Origin: Antennarius striatus
Lineage: Eukaryota; Chordata; Actinopteri; Lophiiformes; Antennariidae
Assembly: GCF_040054535.1 (NCBI RefSeq)
Contig: NC_090796.1
Coordinates: 9,947,501-10,011,500, forward strand
Length of the DNA stretch: 64,000 bases
Direction: 5' to 3'
Part shown: in pieces, positions 54,501-64,000 of the stretch
Layout: every line of letters starts with the position of its first letter
Numbering within the stretch: the stretch's first letter is position 1
Program-made: the position numbers and the translations under genes
Notes under the pieces: model-generated
Told to the model about the DNA's origin: nothing
Databases searched by the model: none
Seen by the model: only the letters and a program-made list of their open reading frames with translations

Positions 54501-57500
54501 GCTCATTTACTGTACAGTCATAAGATTAATGCACTCTCCTTTAGCTGGACCATACAACATAACACACCCCCTTGAACCGATCCTATAAGTGACATAAAAT
54601 CAGGCATCAATAGATTGATTCGGTCTAATGCTGCACCACCATCAGCATGTGAGACCCACTCAGCGTGACATTGACAAAGTGACACATTTTTCAAAAAATC
54701 TATTCCGCACATTATCAATCAAAACATACATGTATCCTAGATAATCCACATAGTTTCAACTAGCATGAGCCAAGGTGGTAATTTTACTGTCTGCTTAGTA
54801 CTTTACTTCAGCAAAATATGCATGACAAAGTGGGAAAACTTTATAACCAGTGTCAGAAAATAGCTATTATTGGAGCACAAATAATGTCTATTAAAGGATA
54901 AGAATTGTTGCAAACTCATGTACCTCATGGAAAGCCCAAAAACAACTGATTATCTGTCAGCAAAGATGGTCAATTGGAAAACTAAAGCAAGAGTAGGGAA
55001 ATGTGAAAGCTACCGAGATAGTCACCCACAGCTAGCACAGCTAAGGTTACTCGATTTTCAAAGAGCTGTCAGTGAAAATAACTGAATGACTAATCTGTTT
55101 AATTAAGTCATGACGATCTAAAATATAATTCAACTTTTTTATATCTTCATAAAAAATTGCATCATGCAATCAAATGATTTTTTTAACCATCTGTTGGTCA
55201 TCACAACCCCACTCCATTGACAAAAGCCAACAACACTAACAGCTCAGAGTAAATCCTGTCACTCATCTGCGTTTTCCCGTTTTCATTCAGTCCTCTGCCC
55301 TGACCTTCTTTCTCTCCGTCTCCTCCTTCCATCAGACCATCTCTAATTACAAGAAACTGAACGGAGCTTAAAGCCAAAATCTTTTTTATCTCCCTTTCCC
55401 TCACTCGTGGAGTATTTCGTCTAAATACTTAAGGTTCCCACCGGCTGGCCATATGGTGGCATTATCCAGCCTCCTTGTGTTAAGAGGGCAGTGCTGGCGT
55501 TATGTGCGTAACTGAGGATTTCATTGAACACAAAGAAACAGATTAGAAAGCAGTGGCAGATTAAAAGAGAATAGTAGCAAGGATGAGGCCGAGTATCCCT
55601 CAACAAGCATTTGGTTAACATCCAGTGTACGATAGGTTGAATGGATATTGATGCTTTGAGCCAGACTAAAAACTGCATAACAACAAAACTGAAAGAATTA
55701 CTTGAATGTTTTGTGATGGATGATAAAGCGTTTATTTGGGGTATAAATATTCTTGTTTTAATATGCAGACTTCGGGACCAATACTTTCAGACCCATCCGG
55801 ATAAATCAGAATAATTTTGCTAATCCTCTGACATTTGATCTACTTTCTCCATTTCCAATTCATGTTAGCTATGTATTCCATTTATTATCAAGTTTCTCAG
55901 TCTTTTGTCTACAGACTAGTGGCAGCCCTCAGGTACACGTTGTGTTGCCTCTGAATTAGGAAGACTTTCCTCCTCATCCCTCAGAAGCCAAGTATCACAA
56001 TAAAAACATGACACACCCATGACTCCACCTTATTTTTATGTGTAATTTCTGTTGGTCAGGTTTGTCCCTTGTGCCTTTCCAGCTCTGCCTCATCGATATT
56101 CTTCATCATATGGCACAAGACAATTGAAGCCAAGTGCAGTCTGCGTAACATTTTATTATACTGGCATTGTTTTTAGAGTTTGACGTCATGCCTTTCCAGT
56201 CTCACACACACACACACACACACACTTTGTCAGATTCATTTGCTGTTGGACGGTCCCAAGAGGAAGACAGAGTGGGGCGAGGTTGCCGGCACACTGCTGA
56301 TGCCATCTGCCCTCCACTCTGTGTATACATGTGTGTGTAGTCCCTTCATGCCACGCACATGGTTGACATCATATATTTAGATATGCCAGATTTCACAATG
56401 TTTAGAAATAAAAATGTACATATTGAGAGTTAAGCTAAATTAACTCCTAACAGTTTCTCATCTCAAAGTAATTAAATGCTGCCTATCCACTAATACACTG
56501 TGTAAAAACAAGTAATCTGTCCTGCAAACTGGATTACTTAATGAAAAAACATTGTAAATGTACCCAAAGTCATTCAACAGCTGAAATGGTGTATGGAACT
56601 TAAATGGAATCAGTTTGCATTATTCTTGAGTAGATAATTCTGTTGACCCAGCACTGAAAAGTATTCTTTTAATAACATGAATAAAAACCTTGCCATTTAT
56701 TTTGCCTTCTATTTACTCGAGAATAAAAATACACTGGAAAAAAATGGTGCAGAACAAAAGTGCAAACTGCTTTTTTTTTTGAGAGACCAAACGAAGGACA
56801 TTTATTCCTGATACCTTCGTCACACCTACTCTGTGGCACAACAGGACAAAGAAACACTTCTACCGTAGAATGATTGAATTTGCCTGTGTCTGAGGTGTAG
56901 AAAACCCAACACTGTTTCAGAATTTAAACACTCAAAATATATTTTGGGGGATGACAATCATGTTGGTCACCTGGGAAAATATATTAAAATGTTATCGTTG
57001 TGATAAAAAGATTCCATCTTGCACTTTGGACATCATAATGTGGTATATGTGTATTTTTTCCGAGTCATGAAGGCAGTAATATCACAGATTATGTAAATAC
57101 AATTAGAAATATGTTTATTTTTACATATATTGGTCATCTTTATTGGTCAGTGGCCAAATTTAAGAAGATGTCATGAGTTCATTGTCTAATCCTTTAATAA
57201 GCTTAACTTTAAATACAAGCCATATTTTACACAAAAGACGCAACTAATTAAGTTTTTGGATCAATATATTTAAATTATTACCATATTTGAGTACACTGGT
57301 GTGTATTTTCTAAACCCTGGCCTTGACAGCATCACTTCTCTTCACATTAGACCGCATGAACCCATTAAACGTTAACACCCCATCCTGGTCTGTCCAACAA
57401 CTACACATTTCTAGACATTTAATTAGCTAATGAAGACTGACGGTGTAGGAGGGCACGGAATGCTGTCATCCATCAGCGGCAGATCAACCACAGGTGATGC

Positions 57501-57740
57501 TCAGCCTCCATTGACCTGCAGCAGCCTCACAAATCCACATGCTTTACAAGAACCGCTAGAAACAACACGAGTGCGTGCGTAAAAGAAGAAAAAAAAGAAA
57601 GGTGGCGGAGGGTGGTGTTACCCTGTGCTGTTGTTTTTTGTTTAAAATAACACCAACAGTGCCGCTGACGCTGCCAGTTCTGTCAGACACATACAAATGA
57701 ACAGCGTGGTAAAGAGCTGTGGAGTTGAAATCACACTCAC
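51554..57740 (-). other. mpp3 intron 1, largely unannotated
   Basis: 6.2 kb between the presumed 5'UTR exon and the start-codon exon. It contains a short (CA)n at 56202-56225 and AT-rich sequence. I saw no other exon, complete transposon or RNA gene. Confidence 0.5.
56202..56225 (+). repeat. (CA)n microsatellite
   Basis: About 12 CA units in mpp3 intron 1. Confidence 0.95.
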
Positions 57741-58020
57741 CGTGGTGTTTCCTGTCACTGCGTGCGTCTCTGATGTGTAGTCCCTCTCCAGAGCGACACC
57801 AAACCTGTTAGAACACCAGTCCGTCCTGCTCCCGCTCCTCTCTCTCTCTCTTTCTTTGTTTCTTTCTGTGTTTCTCTCCGTCTCTATCTCACTGCCACAC
57901 ACGAGGCTTTTATTTCCTCAGTTCCATCCAATCAGCGTCTCAGTGACCGCCCCCCCCCTCCCCCCCCCCCAGTCGCTCGCCCTCGTCTCGCGCGCTCCCT
58001 CACGCGCTCTCTCTCTCTTT
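57741..58020 (-). promoter_or_regulatory. mpp3 5'UTR exon and CpG-rich promoter
   Basis: On the minus strand a GC-rich exon-like stretch ends CCACG|GTGAGTGTGA at 57741, a strong donor. Upstream (57890-58020) is CpG-rich with a long C run and a CTCTCT tract, as expected of a TATA-less promoter. Joining it to the start-codon exon at 51553 would leave the first exon wholly non-coding. The link is inferred. Confidence 0.55.
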
Positions 58021-58129
58021 GCTGCTTTCATGACATCCTCGTAATTTTCCACATCTACAATTCAACAATTACAAAACAGGAAAGCTGTGCTGCTGCTGTG
58101 TTTGAAATACAGCCGGATGGAAAATTTGT

Positions 58130-58236
58130 GGGGTTAATTTGGATTTTGGATTTTGGATGGATTTCAAATTTGCTTGAACACTTTGTGCCATACGATATGC
58201 ACCAAATATATGCAATTTCCTCCGGGATTAATAAAG

Positions 58237-58275
<39 letters not shown>
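58130..58275 (+). repeat. LINE/SINE tail ending in (ATCT)n
   Basis: 'tttcctccgggattaataaa' followed by 'gtatctatctatc...' (58237-58275) is the classic tail of fish Rex1-type LINEs and SINEs. The tetranucleotide repeat is about ten units long. Confidence 0.75.
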
Positions 58276-58980
58276 ACGAAAGGAACAACATGGATCTTGT
58301 TGATCACTTCTTCTCCTCCTTTCCGCTTTTCCCTTCAGGGGTCACCACAGCGAATCAGTTGCCTCCATCTAACCCTGTCTTTTGCATCCTCTTCCCTCAC
58401 ACCAACTACCTTCATGTCCTCTTTCACTACATCCATAAACCTCCCGTTTGGTCTTCCTCTAGGCCTCCTGCCTGGCAGTTCAAAACTCAGCATCCTTCTA
58501 CCAATATATTCACTATCTCTCCTCTGGACATGTCCAAACCATCTCAGTCTGGCCTCTCTGACTTTATCTCCAAAACCTCTAACATGTGCTGTCCCTCTGA
58601 TGTACTCATTCCTGATTCTATCCATCCTGGTCACTCCCAAAGAGAACCTCAGCATCTTCATCTCTGCTACCTCCAGCTCTGTCTCCTGTCTTTTCATCAG
58701 TGACACTGACTCTAGACCAAACAACATCGCTGGTCTCACCAGTTTTATACACCTTTCCTTTCATTTTAGCTGAAAGTCGTCTATCACACATCACACCCGA
58801 CACTTTTCTCCACCCGTTCCCGTACACGCTTCTTCACTTCTTTTCCACACTCTCCATTGCTCTGGACTGTTGACCCTAAGTACCTAAAGTCCTCCACCTT
58901 CTTGATTTCTTCTACTTGTAACCTCACTCTAATTTTCATCCCCTTGGCTCCCTGAATATAACGCCTTTTGTTTCGTCTTT
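58276..58980 (-). mobile_element. RTE-type LINE 3'-coding fragment
   Basis: The minus strand encodes MRPAMLFGLESVSLMKRQE, LEVAEMKMLRFSLGVTRMDR, VREARLRWFGHVQRRDSEYI and GRRPRGRPNGRFMDVVKEDM. This is the C-terminal end of RTE-like reverse transcriptases common in fish. A frame break near 58740 separates it from an upstream part (MYGNGWRKVSGVMCDRRLSA). The reverse-transcriptase core is absent. Confidence 0.8.
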
Positions 58981-58984
58981 CTAT

Positions 58985-59222
58985 CTATCCAGTTCCTGAA
59001 ATATGTTCAAAACAATGTACAAAAGTTGAAATTTGACCTTGACCTAGTTTTGTCAAGGTCAAGGTCATCATCTCATTCTCATCCCCTTTGCCGCCTGAAT
59101 AATATGCTTTTTCTTTCATCTTTCTATCTGTAACGGTTGTGAAGATATTTGGTGGACAAAGGGACAGATGGACAACACACAAACACTGACAAATGCATCA
59201 TCACTTTGCTGGATGTAATAGT
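58985..59222 (-). repeat. Dispersed repeat with TCAAGGTCA palindrome, second copy
   Basis: Reverse-oriented relative of 27244-27815. It holds TGACCTTGACCT-N10-AGGTCAAGGTCA at 59034-59067, then 'ctcatcccctttgccgcctg', 'ggttgtgaagatatttg' and 'gctggatgtaata'. No coding potential. Confidence 0.75.
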
Positions 59223-59954
59223 TACTGTTCTGGGATAGAGAAAATCTCAGCAATGGAATATTCTTGAGTAGCATCATTCTGATGGCTCCTGAAGGAAGCA
59301 CAGCATGCACGTATGTTGTAAACTGCATAGTTTTTAATACCGCCCCTCGTTGCCTTTCATTTCTTCCTTCCATGTTTGTGACCAGTTAGTGGTACATAGC
59401 ATGATTTGGCAGAGGATCAGAGACACCTTCTTGGACACCAGTACCGTGAAATCAGGAACTACAAATCATTCTGGACCACAATTTAAAAACATACCAGACA
59501 GTGCTCCCTTTACAGCCCCACATACTGTGGTCCATCTCTTCTACACTTTCTCTGACTTTATATTCTCTTTAGTCCGTTTCCTCATCTTGTTGGCCTGGTT
59601 GTTGCAACCTCCAAGAAACCTTAATGTGTTCAGGCACTTGTGATTGTGGGAGTGGAAAGGAGCGGAATTACTGCTCCATGGTCACAGTCTTAAACTGTGG
59701 CTGTCGGTGATTAAATGGATGATGACAAAGTATTTTGTCTCAGCTCAGTGGATCACAATCAGAGTTGTATCTGTGATGAAATAAGTGGATGGTACCAGTG
59801 GAAGTCTCATATTGACAGACTCCTCCATAATTTATTCACAGTAACACCGTTTATAATGCAAATATAAGATTATATCAATGATAAGAATCAGAGACTTCTT
59901 TTAAAGGGCTTAAAATCTGAATATTTATGTAATTTTAAGTCCAATCATTACACT

Positions 59955-59960
59955 TTTATT
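59955..59960 (-). terminator. Candidate polyadenylation signal of the LRP-like gene
   Basis: AATAAA on the minus strand, about 376 bases beyond the stop codon at 60336. Another minus-strand AATAAA lies near 59827. Use is inferred. Confidence 0.35.
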
Positions 59961-60172
59961 GATGCAGGATAATGATAGTAGCTGCTTTAATGTTTAACTT
60001 TCTCACAATTCAAATTTAGATTAATATAAAACCATTATTAATGAACAGAGCATGTAAAACCATTGATTAACTTTATATACTTACTAAATGAATCATACAT
60101 ACATTAAATCACAACTGACAAGATTTGCTTACAAATAGTTACATTGAAATAAATTTTCAAAACATTTGTGAG

Positions 60173-60193
60173 ACTATATATATATATATATAT
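60173..60193 (+). repeat. (TA)n simple repeat
   Basis: About ten TA units in the probable 3'UTR of the LRP-like gene. Confidence 0.9.
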
Positions 60194-60335
60194 CTTTCTA
60201 CAAACTGTATTTGTTGATTTACCTGTCTATTCTATGCTTTTGCAGTGGGCTTACTCCAGTAATTGTACATCTTATGAAGTGAATAAATGACAATTTAGTC
60301 CTAAAACATGGTCCAGTCTAATCTCTGATGTTGCT

Positions 60336-63300
60336 TCAAATGTTGGAAGCTGGAGCAGGCGCATTTTCCTGCAGAAAGAAAAATAATTAATACAATTTAA
60401 GCAACGACAATATCGATTTGAAGATGGGTTAATGAAGCTGCCTATTTTCACATTTTCACATGTGTGTTTATGGTACCTCGGCACTTGATGTAGCTGGCTG
60501 AGCAGAGGTTAAGTCTTCTATGGCTGAAGCATATACTGGATTTTCAAACGCTTCCTTGAATGACCGCAAGGCAGAAGAGATGAAAGTGGCTTAAGAGCAT
60601 GTTAAACCTCAACAAAACAAAAAGTGCTCAGTGGTACATTCAGGAAAGAGCAAAAACATTTACTTAAAAAATGATTTCGTTTATTGTTTGATTTGTTTGC
60701 TATTTTAATTTTTTCCCTCTGCGTTTCTTATCAAGGATCAAAGATCAAGGATATTTTTATTCTCCCCTAGGGGCAATTAGTTTCAGTCAGCAGTAAACAA
60801 GGTCACATAAACAGATAACACAGGAATTATAAACAAAAAAAAACAGACCAAGGAAGTCAGAGATCGTAACACCCCTGATTTCAAAAAAGAGGGACGGACG
60901 GACGGACAAACACACAAACACTGACAATTACAATACATCACCGCTTCGCGGGATGTAATAATACAGAATGTGAAGTACAGAACAATAAATTCAACTCATG
61001 TTGGATATTTTCTAATGAATGTGAAAAACATCTGTTGTGAAGTTATATTAGTGATGAAATGGAAACTGACCTCACTGGCAGCAGCTGGTTTGTTTACATT
61101 ATTTGTCGGCGTGCCCACAACTCGAACTTCTTCTACATACAAAGGGCTATTAATGTACTCCTGAGGAAGGAAACACACACTTACATGACCGAGATATTCA
61201 AAACACACCCAAATATGTTACTGTGTTTGAGCAAATTGTCATGGCTTAGCATTGTATTTCTATTTTAGATACAAAAGTAAGGAACTCTAGGGAGAATGCA
61301 GAACAAAGGCAACAAGTTTATCAAATACGTTTGAACACTAACAATAGACATATTCTTGCAATGTTGCCCTTTGCAACATAACCTTAAGATGTCATATACA
61401 AGCAGAAAAACTTGTGTATGACACATGTAGAAACAATGCTCTTTGTTTATTGACCTTGTTTGCTTCATCAGGAGCAGAGGTAGCTGGTATCACACTTCTG
61501 AGAACTGGTTGTTCTCCACTTTCATATGCTGGATTCTCAAAACTCTTAACTTCCATATTCACCTTGGATACAGACATAAAAGGATTCTGACATCAGATAA
61601 CAAGACAAAAGAAGCCAGAAACACTGCGGCTCCTCTGAGTCACTGATTAAACATTTGCTTCCGTCATTACATTATCGTATACACACCAAACAACACTGAA
61701 ATCATTCATTCATTCATTCATTCATTCATGCATCTTCCAAGCCGTTTAATCCGCGTAATGAGTCACGGAGAGCCGGAGCCTGTCCCAGCTGTCTTAGGGC
61801 GTGAGGCAGGGCAAACTCCGGGCGCCGCGCCAGCACGCCGCAGAGCACATAAAGACAGACAATAATGCAGCGCTACAGCACTACCCACTGTGCCACTGTG
61901 CCGCCCACACACTGAAATCAATTTTGGTTAAAATTGAAAAAAATCTTGATTCCTATTTTGTAATGTTTGTAGCATTATCATCATCATCATCATCATCATC
62001 ATCATGTGTTCTCTGTTACAACTGACCGTTTCAGAGCACGGCTGTAGTTGGCTTGTCACTGTCTCTGATGCAGTTGGCGATGTGCCAGTTCTGAAAATCA
62101 CCAAAGCATACAAATGATCCAGCTGTAACATGACAATATACATGCACATCAACATGCTCTACATGAACAGCTTCAAGTCAGTCTCATAAAAGGGTATGAT
62201 TTTCTTTTAACTGGTAGCAGTAGATTCTTGATGTTTACTTAAATTGCCTATACTGTACATTTTGACACCAATAACTATCTACTTGTTTTGTTTTCTGCAT
62301 TTTACCTGAAGCTTGGCAGGTTTGGCATGGAAAGCCCCGAGGGCATAGATGGTAAACTGGGAAAGCTGGGCACGCTGTTCCGAATCCTCTCCAAAACATT
62401 AGACTTCTTCCTGGCAGCAAAGACCAGAGCAGCTAGCAGCACCACAATCACTACTGTCACTCCAATTGCTATTCCAACTAAGATGGTGGGACATGAACAG
62501 AGGAGAAAAAGTTTACAATTTTATCAAATAAAGTTTTGCTTTTGTGTATGAAGGTTAAATTTTTGCCTATGAACCAATATACACACTTGAGGAAGGAATA
62601 ACGTTGACTATTTTAATATGGCAGAATTTTCCTTTCCAGTCTTGAGGACATCTGTGAAGTTAAATACACACATTATAGTCATATAGTTCCAAACACTATT
62701 GTGTTGTTTCTGCATCAACACTTGTCAGTTTGTGACCACAGGGCAGGAGTTCATGCCTAAATATAAGTCTGATTTTCAAAGGATTTTCCATCAGAGCCCC
62801 TCGATAAAAATGATTATTTGGATAATAAAACAAAGATTTTTAAATTTATTCATGGTTATAAAGAATAGTAACTATTTCTTACAAGCAGAGAGCCTTGTTG
62901 TCATCAAAGTAACAGGTACCTCCATTCTGACACTGGCATGGTGGGGGCATGGTGGCTGGAGGCTCAGTCTCTGGAGTAATTTAGAAAAAAAGCAGTCATA
63001 ACTTTATAAGACATTTTTAGAGCTGAAATGTCAAAATGGACATTATTTTATTACTGGACAATAAAATGACAATGGGATGTCAAAAGGGATGTCATATAAT
63101 TACTGGTATGTCTCATACTCATGACTCTTACTTCCATGTCCACTGTATTGTAAACCCTATCTATCCTCCCTCTTTCCAAATTTGCTGAATCTAGGGAAAG
63201 AATTGAATAAAAGTTTTATTAAAAGTTCTGGAAGTTTTTACACTAATGTCTGCAGCTTCACCTCACAATCTACCATATACTGAACACATGAAACAGAGCA

Positions 63301-64000
63301 CTTTTTTTTACCAGCGTCACATTTCGTTTGACTTCCCTGGATGAAGTCGGAGCCCTGGGGACAGGCGCAGGTGTAACCATTGGGTCGCAGCAAACACAGG
63401 TGGCTGCAGGTTCCCTTACATGGATTCTTCACTGGAGAGTAAACATGAAGTGTTTTGATTCCTTTGCTTCAACTTTTTTACACTTACACATAATGTTTTT
63501 AGCAATGGGAAGCAGCTTACTCGCGATAGAGTTATATCTCTGCTGCTGGTACACTGAGACCTGGGACAGCCAGGGCCCACCAGTCAGCAGCTTGATCTTC
63601 AGTCCATGGCCAAACTTGTCCTGCCGGAAAACCTCACCTCTCTCCTGAGTGCTCCAATAAATGTGGTCCTCGAAGACGCACACACTGAAGGGGTTTCTCA
63701 CGTCTATGTAGGTGAGATCCGATAAATATTTTAATCTCAGTCATCTACTTTCTTTAAAAAAGGAAATGTATATCTAGAAGTCTAAATCCATTGTCACCTA
63801 TGTAGATGGCAGTTTTGCGGCTGTCTCCTGAAGGCAGAACAGACTCTATGCGGCTTTCCTTGGAGTCCGACCAATAGATTCTGTCGTCGTTGGTGAAGTC
63901 GATTGACAGTCCAGTGGGCCAACCCAGGCCATCGGCCACTAAGACTTTTCTGTTCTGTCCATCCAGCCAAGAACACTCAATCTTGGCTGCTGAACCTCGA
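60336..64000 (-). CDS. LDL-receptor-related membrane protein, 3' part
   Basis: Type I endocytic receptor of the LDLR/LRP family, cut by the window edge. Exons in order: 63798-64000 (continues beyond), 63521-63703, 63312-63431, 62883-62970, 62587-62651, 62306-62477, 62027-62090, 61455-61562, 61071-61160, 60477-60554, 60336-60368. All phases agree. The order is beta-propeller repeats ([38 protein letters not shown]) and an EGF-like domain ([20 protein letters not shown]). Next is a second EGF of the [21 protein letters not shown] type. A transmembrane helix ([20 protein letters not shown]) and a basic stop-transfer ARKK follow. The tail is about 145 residues. It holds FENPAY, INSPLY and FENPVY, NPxY-type motifs for PTB and clathrin adaptors, and ends [11 protein letters not shown]2 carries FENPMY and FENPIY in its tail, so LRP2-like is plausible; the fish receptor Lrp13 is another possibility. 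I do not assign a symbol. Confidence 0.88.
60735..60862 (-). repeat. LINE/SINE tail-like fragment
   Basis: 'caaggatatttttattctcc' and 'cctaggggcaattagtttca' resemble the reverse of a fish SINE/LINE tail (GGGAATAAAAATATCCTTG). It lies in an intron of the LRP-like gene. Confidence 0.4.
60880..60962 (-). repeat. End fragment of the TCAAGGTCA repeat family
   Basis: 'cggacggacggacaaacaca', 'caaacactgacaa' and 'catcaccgcttcgcgggatg' match the left end of 27244-27815 in reverse. The palindromic core is absent in this truncated copy. Confidence 0.7.
61702..61915 (+). repeat. Dispersed fish repeat with (CATT)n
   Basis: A (CATT)7 run (61702-61729) is followed by 'tcacggagagccggagcctg', 'tcccagctgtcttagggcgt' and 'gaggcagggcaaactccggg'. 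It ends 'actgtgccactgtgccgcc'. This is a longer copy of the family seen at 778 and 4017, in an intron of the LRP-like gene. Confidence 0.65.
61974..62005 (+). repeat. (ATC)n microsatellite
   Basis: About ten ATC units, 20 bases from the donor of the exon at 62027-62090. Confidence 0.95.

Noticed and set aside
58098-58773. Two 200-codon plus-strand open frames with IYLSIYLS repeats
   Set aside because: They read through the ATCT microsatellite and the antisense of an RTE-type LINE. The real coding signal is on the minus strand.

Overview
The window is vertebrate nuclear DNA, almost certainly from a teleost fish. Genes are split into many short exons with GT-AG introns. Six loci encode proteins of families well known in vertebrates. 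The spaces between them carry a typical fish repeat load: Tc1/mariner and hAT DNA transposons, L2/Rex1-, RTE- and L1-type LINEs, a BEL/Pao remnant, (GT)n, (CA)n and (ATCT)n microsatellites, and dispersed repeats ending in GAATG or GATG runs. There are no bacterial-style operons, CRISPR arrays or convincing RNA genes.

Layout, left to right. (1) 1.3-13.4 kb, plus strand: slc4a1 (band 3 / AE1), 16 exons readable, first exons not identified. Its 6.6-kb intron is packed with repeats: an 84-bp-arm inverted repeat, a hAT fragment, a LINE and a Tc1-type MITE. (2) 13.7-19.8 kb: a decayed L1, a BEL/Pao remnant and a DNA-transposon fragment. (3) 20.0-24.3 kb, plus: an atxn7l3-like gene of the SAGA deubiquitinase module. 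The predicted protein stops at 201 residues and lacks the C-terminal SCA7 region. (4) 25.5-36.3 kb, plus: smarcd2, 13 exons, 502 residues, with a complete hAT element in intron 11. (5) 38.3-41.6 kb, plus: psmc5 (Rpt6), 12 exons, 406 residues. (6) 42.1-57.9 kb, minus: mpp3, 18 coding exons giving 578 residues plus a 5'UTR exon, tail to tail with psmc5. (7) 58-60 kb: LINE and dispersed repeats. (8) 60.3 kb to the right edge, minus: the 3' end of an LDL-receptor-family gene (beta-propeller, EGF, transmembrane segment, cytoplasmic tail with repeated NPxY-type motifs). Its 5' part lies beyond the window.

These genes do not form one pathway. The block looks like conserved synteny with human chromosome 17: relatives of slc4a1, atxn7l3 and mpp3 lie in 17q21 and those of smarcd2 and psmc5 in 17q23. 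smarcd2 and atxn7l3 act in chromatin, psmc5 in the proteasome, slc4a1 in anion exchange, mpp3 in membrane scaffolding and the LRP-like gene in endocytosis. All exon joins were made by eye from reading frame, splice sites and family knowledge. The mpp3, psmc5, smarcd2 and slc4a1 models keep phase across every junction read.

Points most worth a second look: the phase-0 exon cassette of NPxY-type motifs in the LRP-like tail, repeat-borne palindromes of TCAAGGTCA nuclear-receptor sites, the atxn7l3 copy lacking SCA7, the order-dependent mini-exon pair in mpp3, and a hAT element with a perfect 8-bp target duplication.
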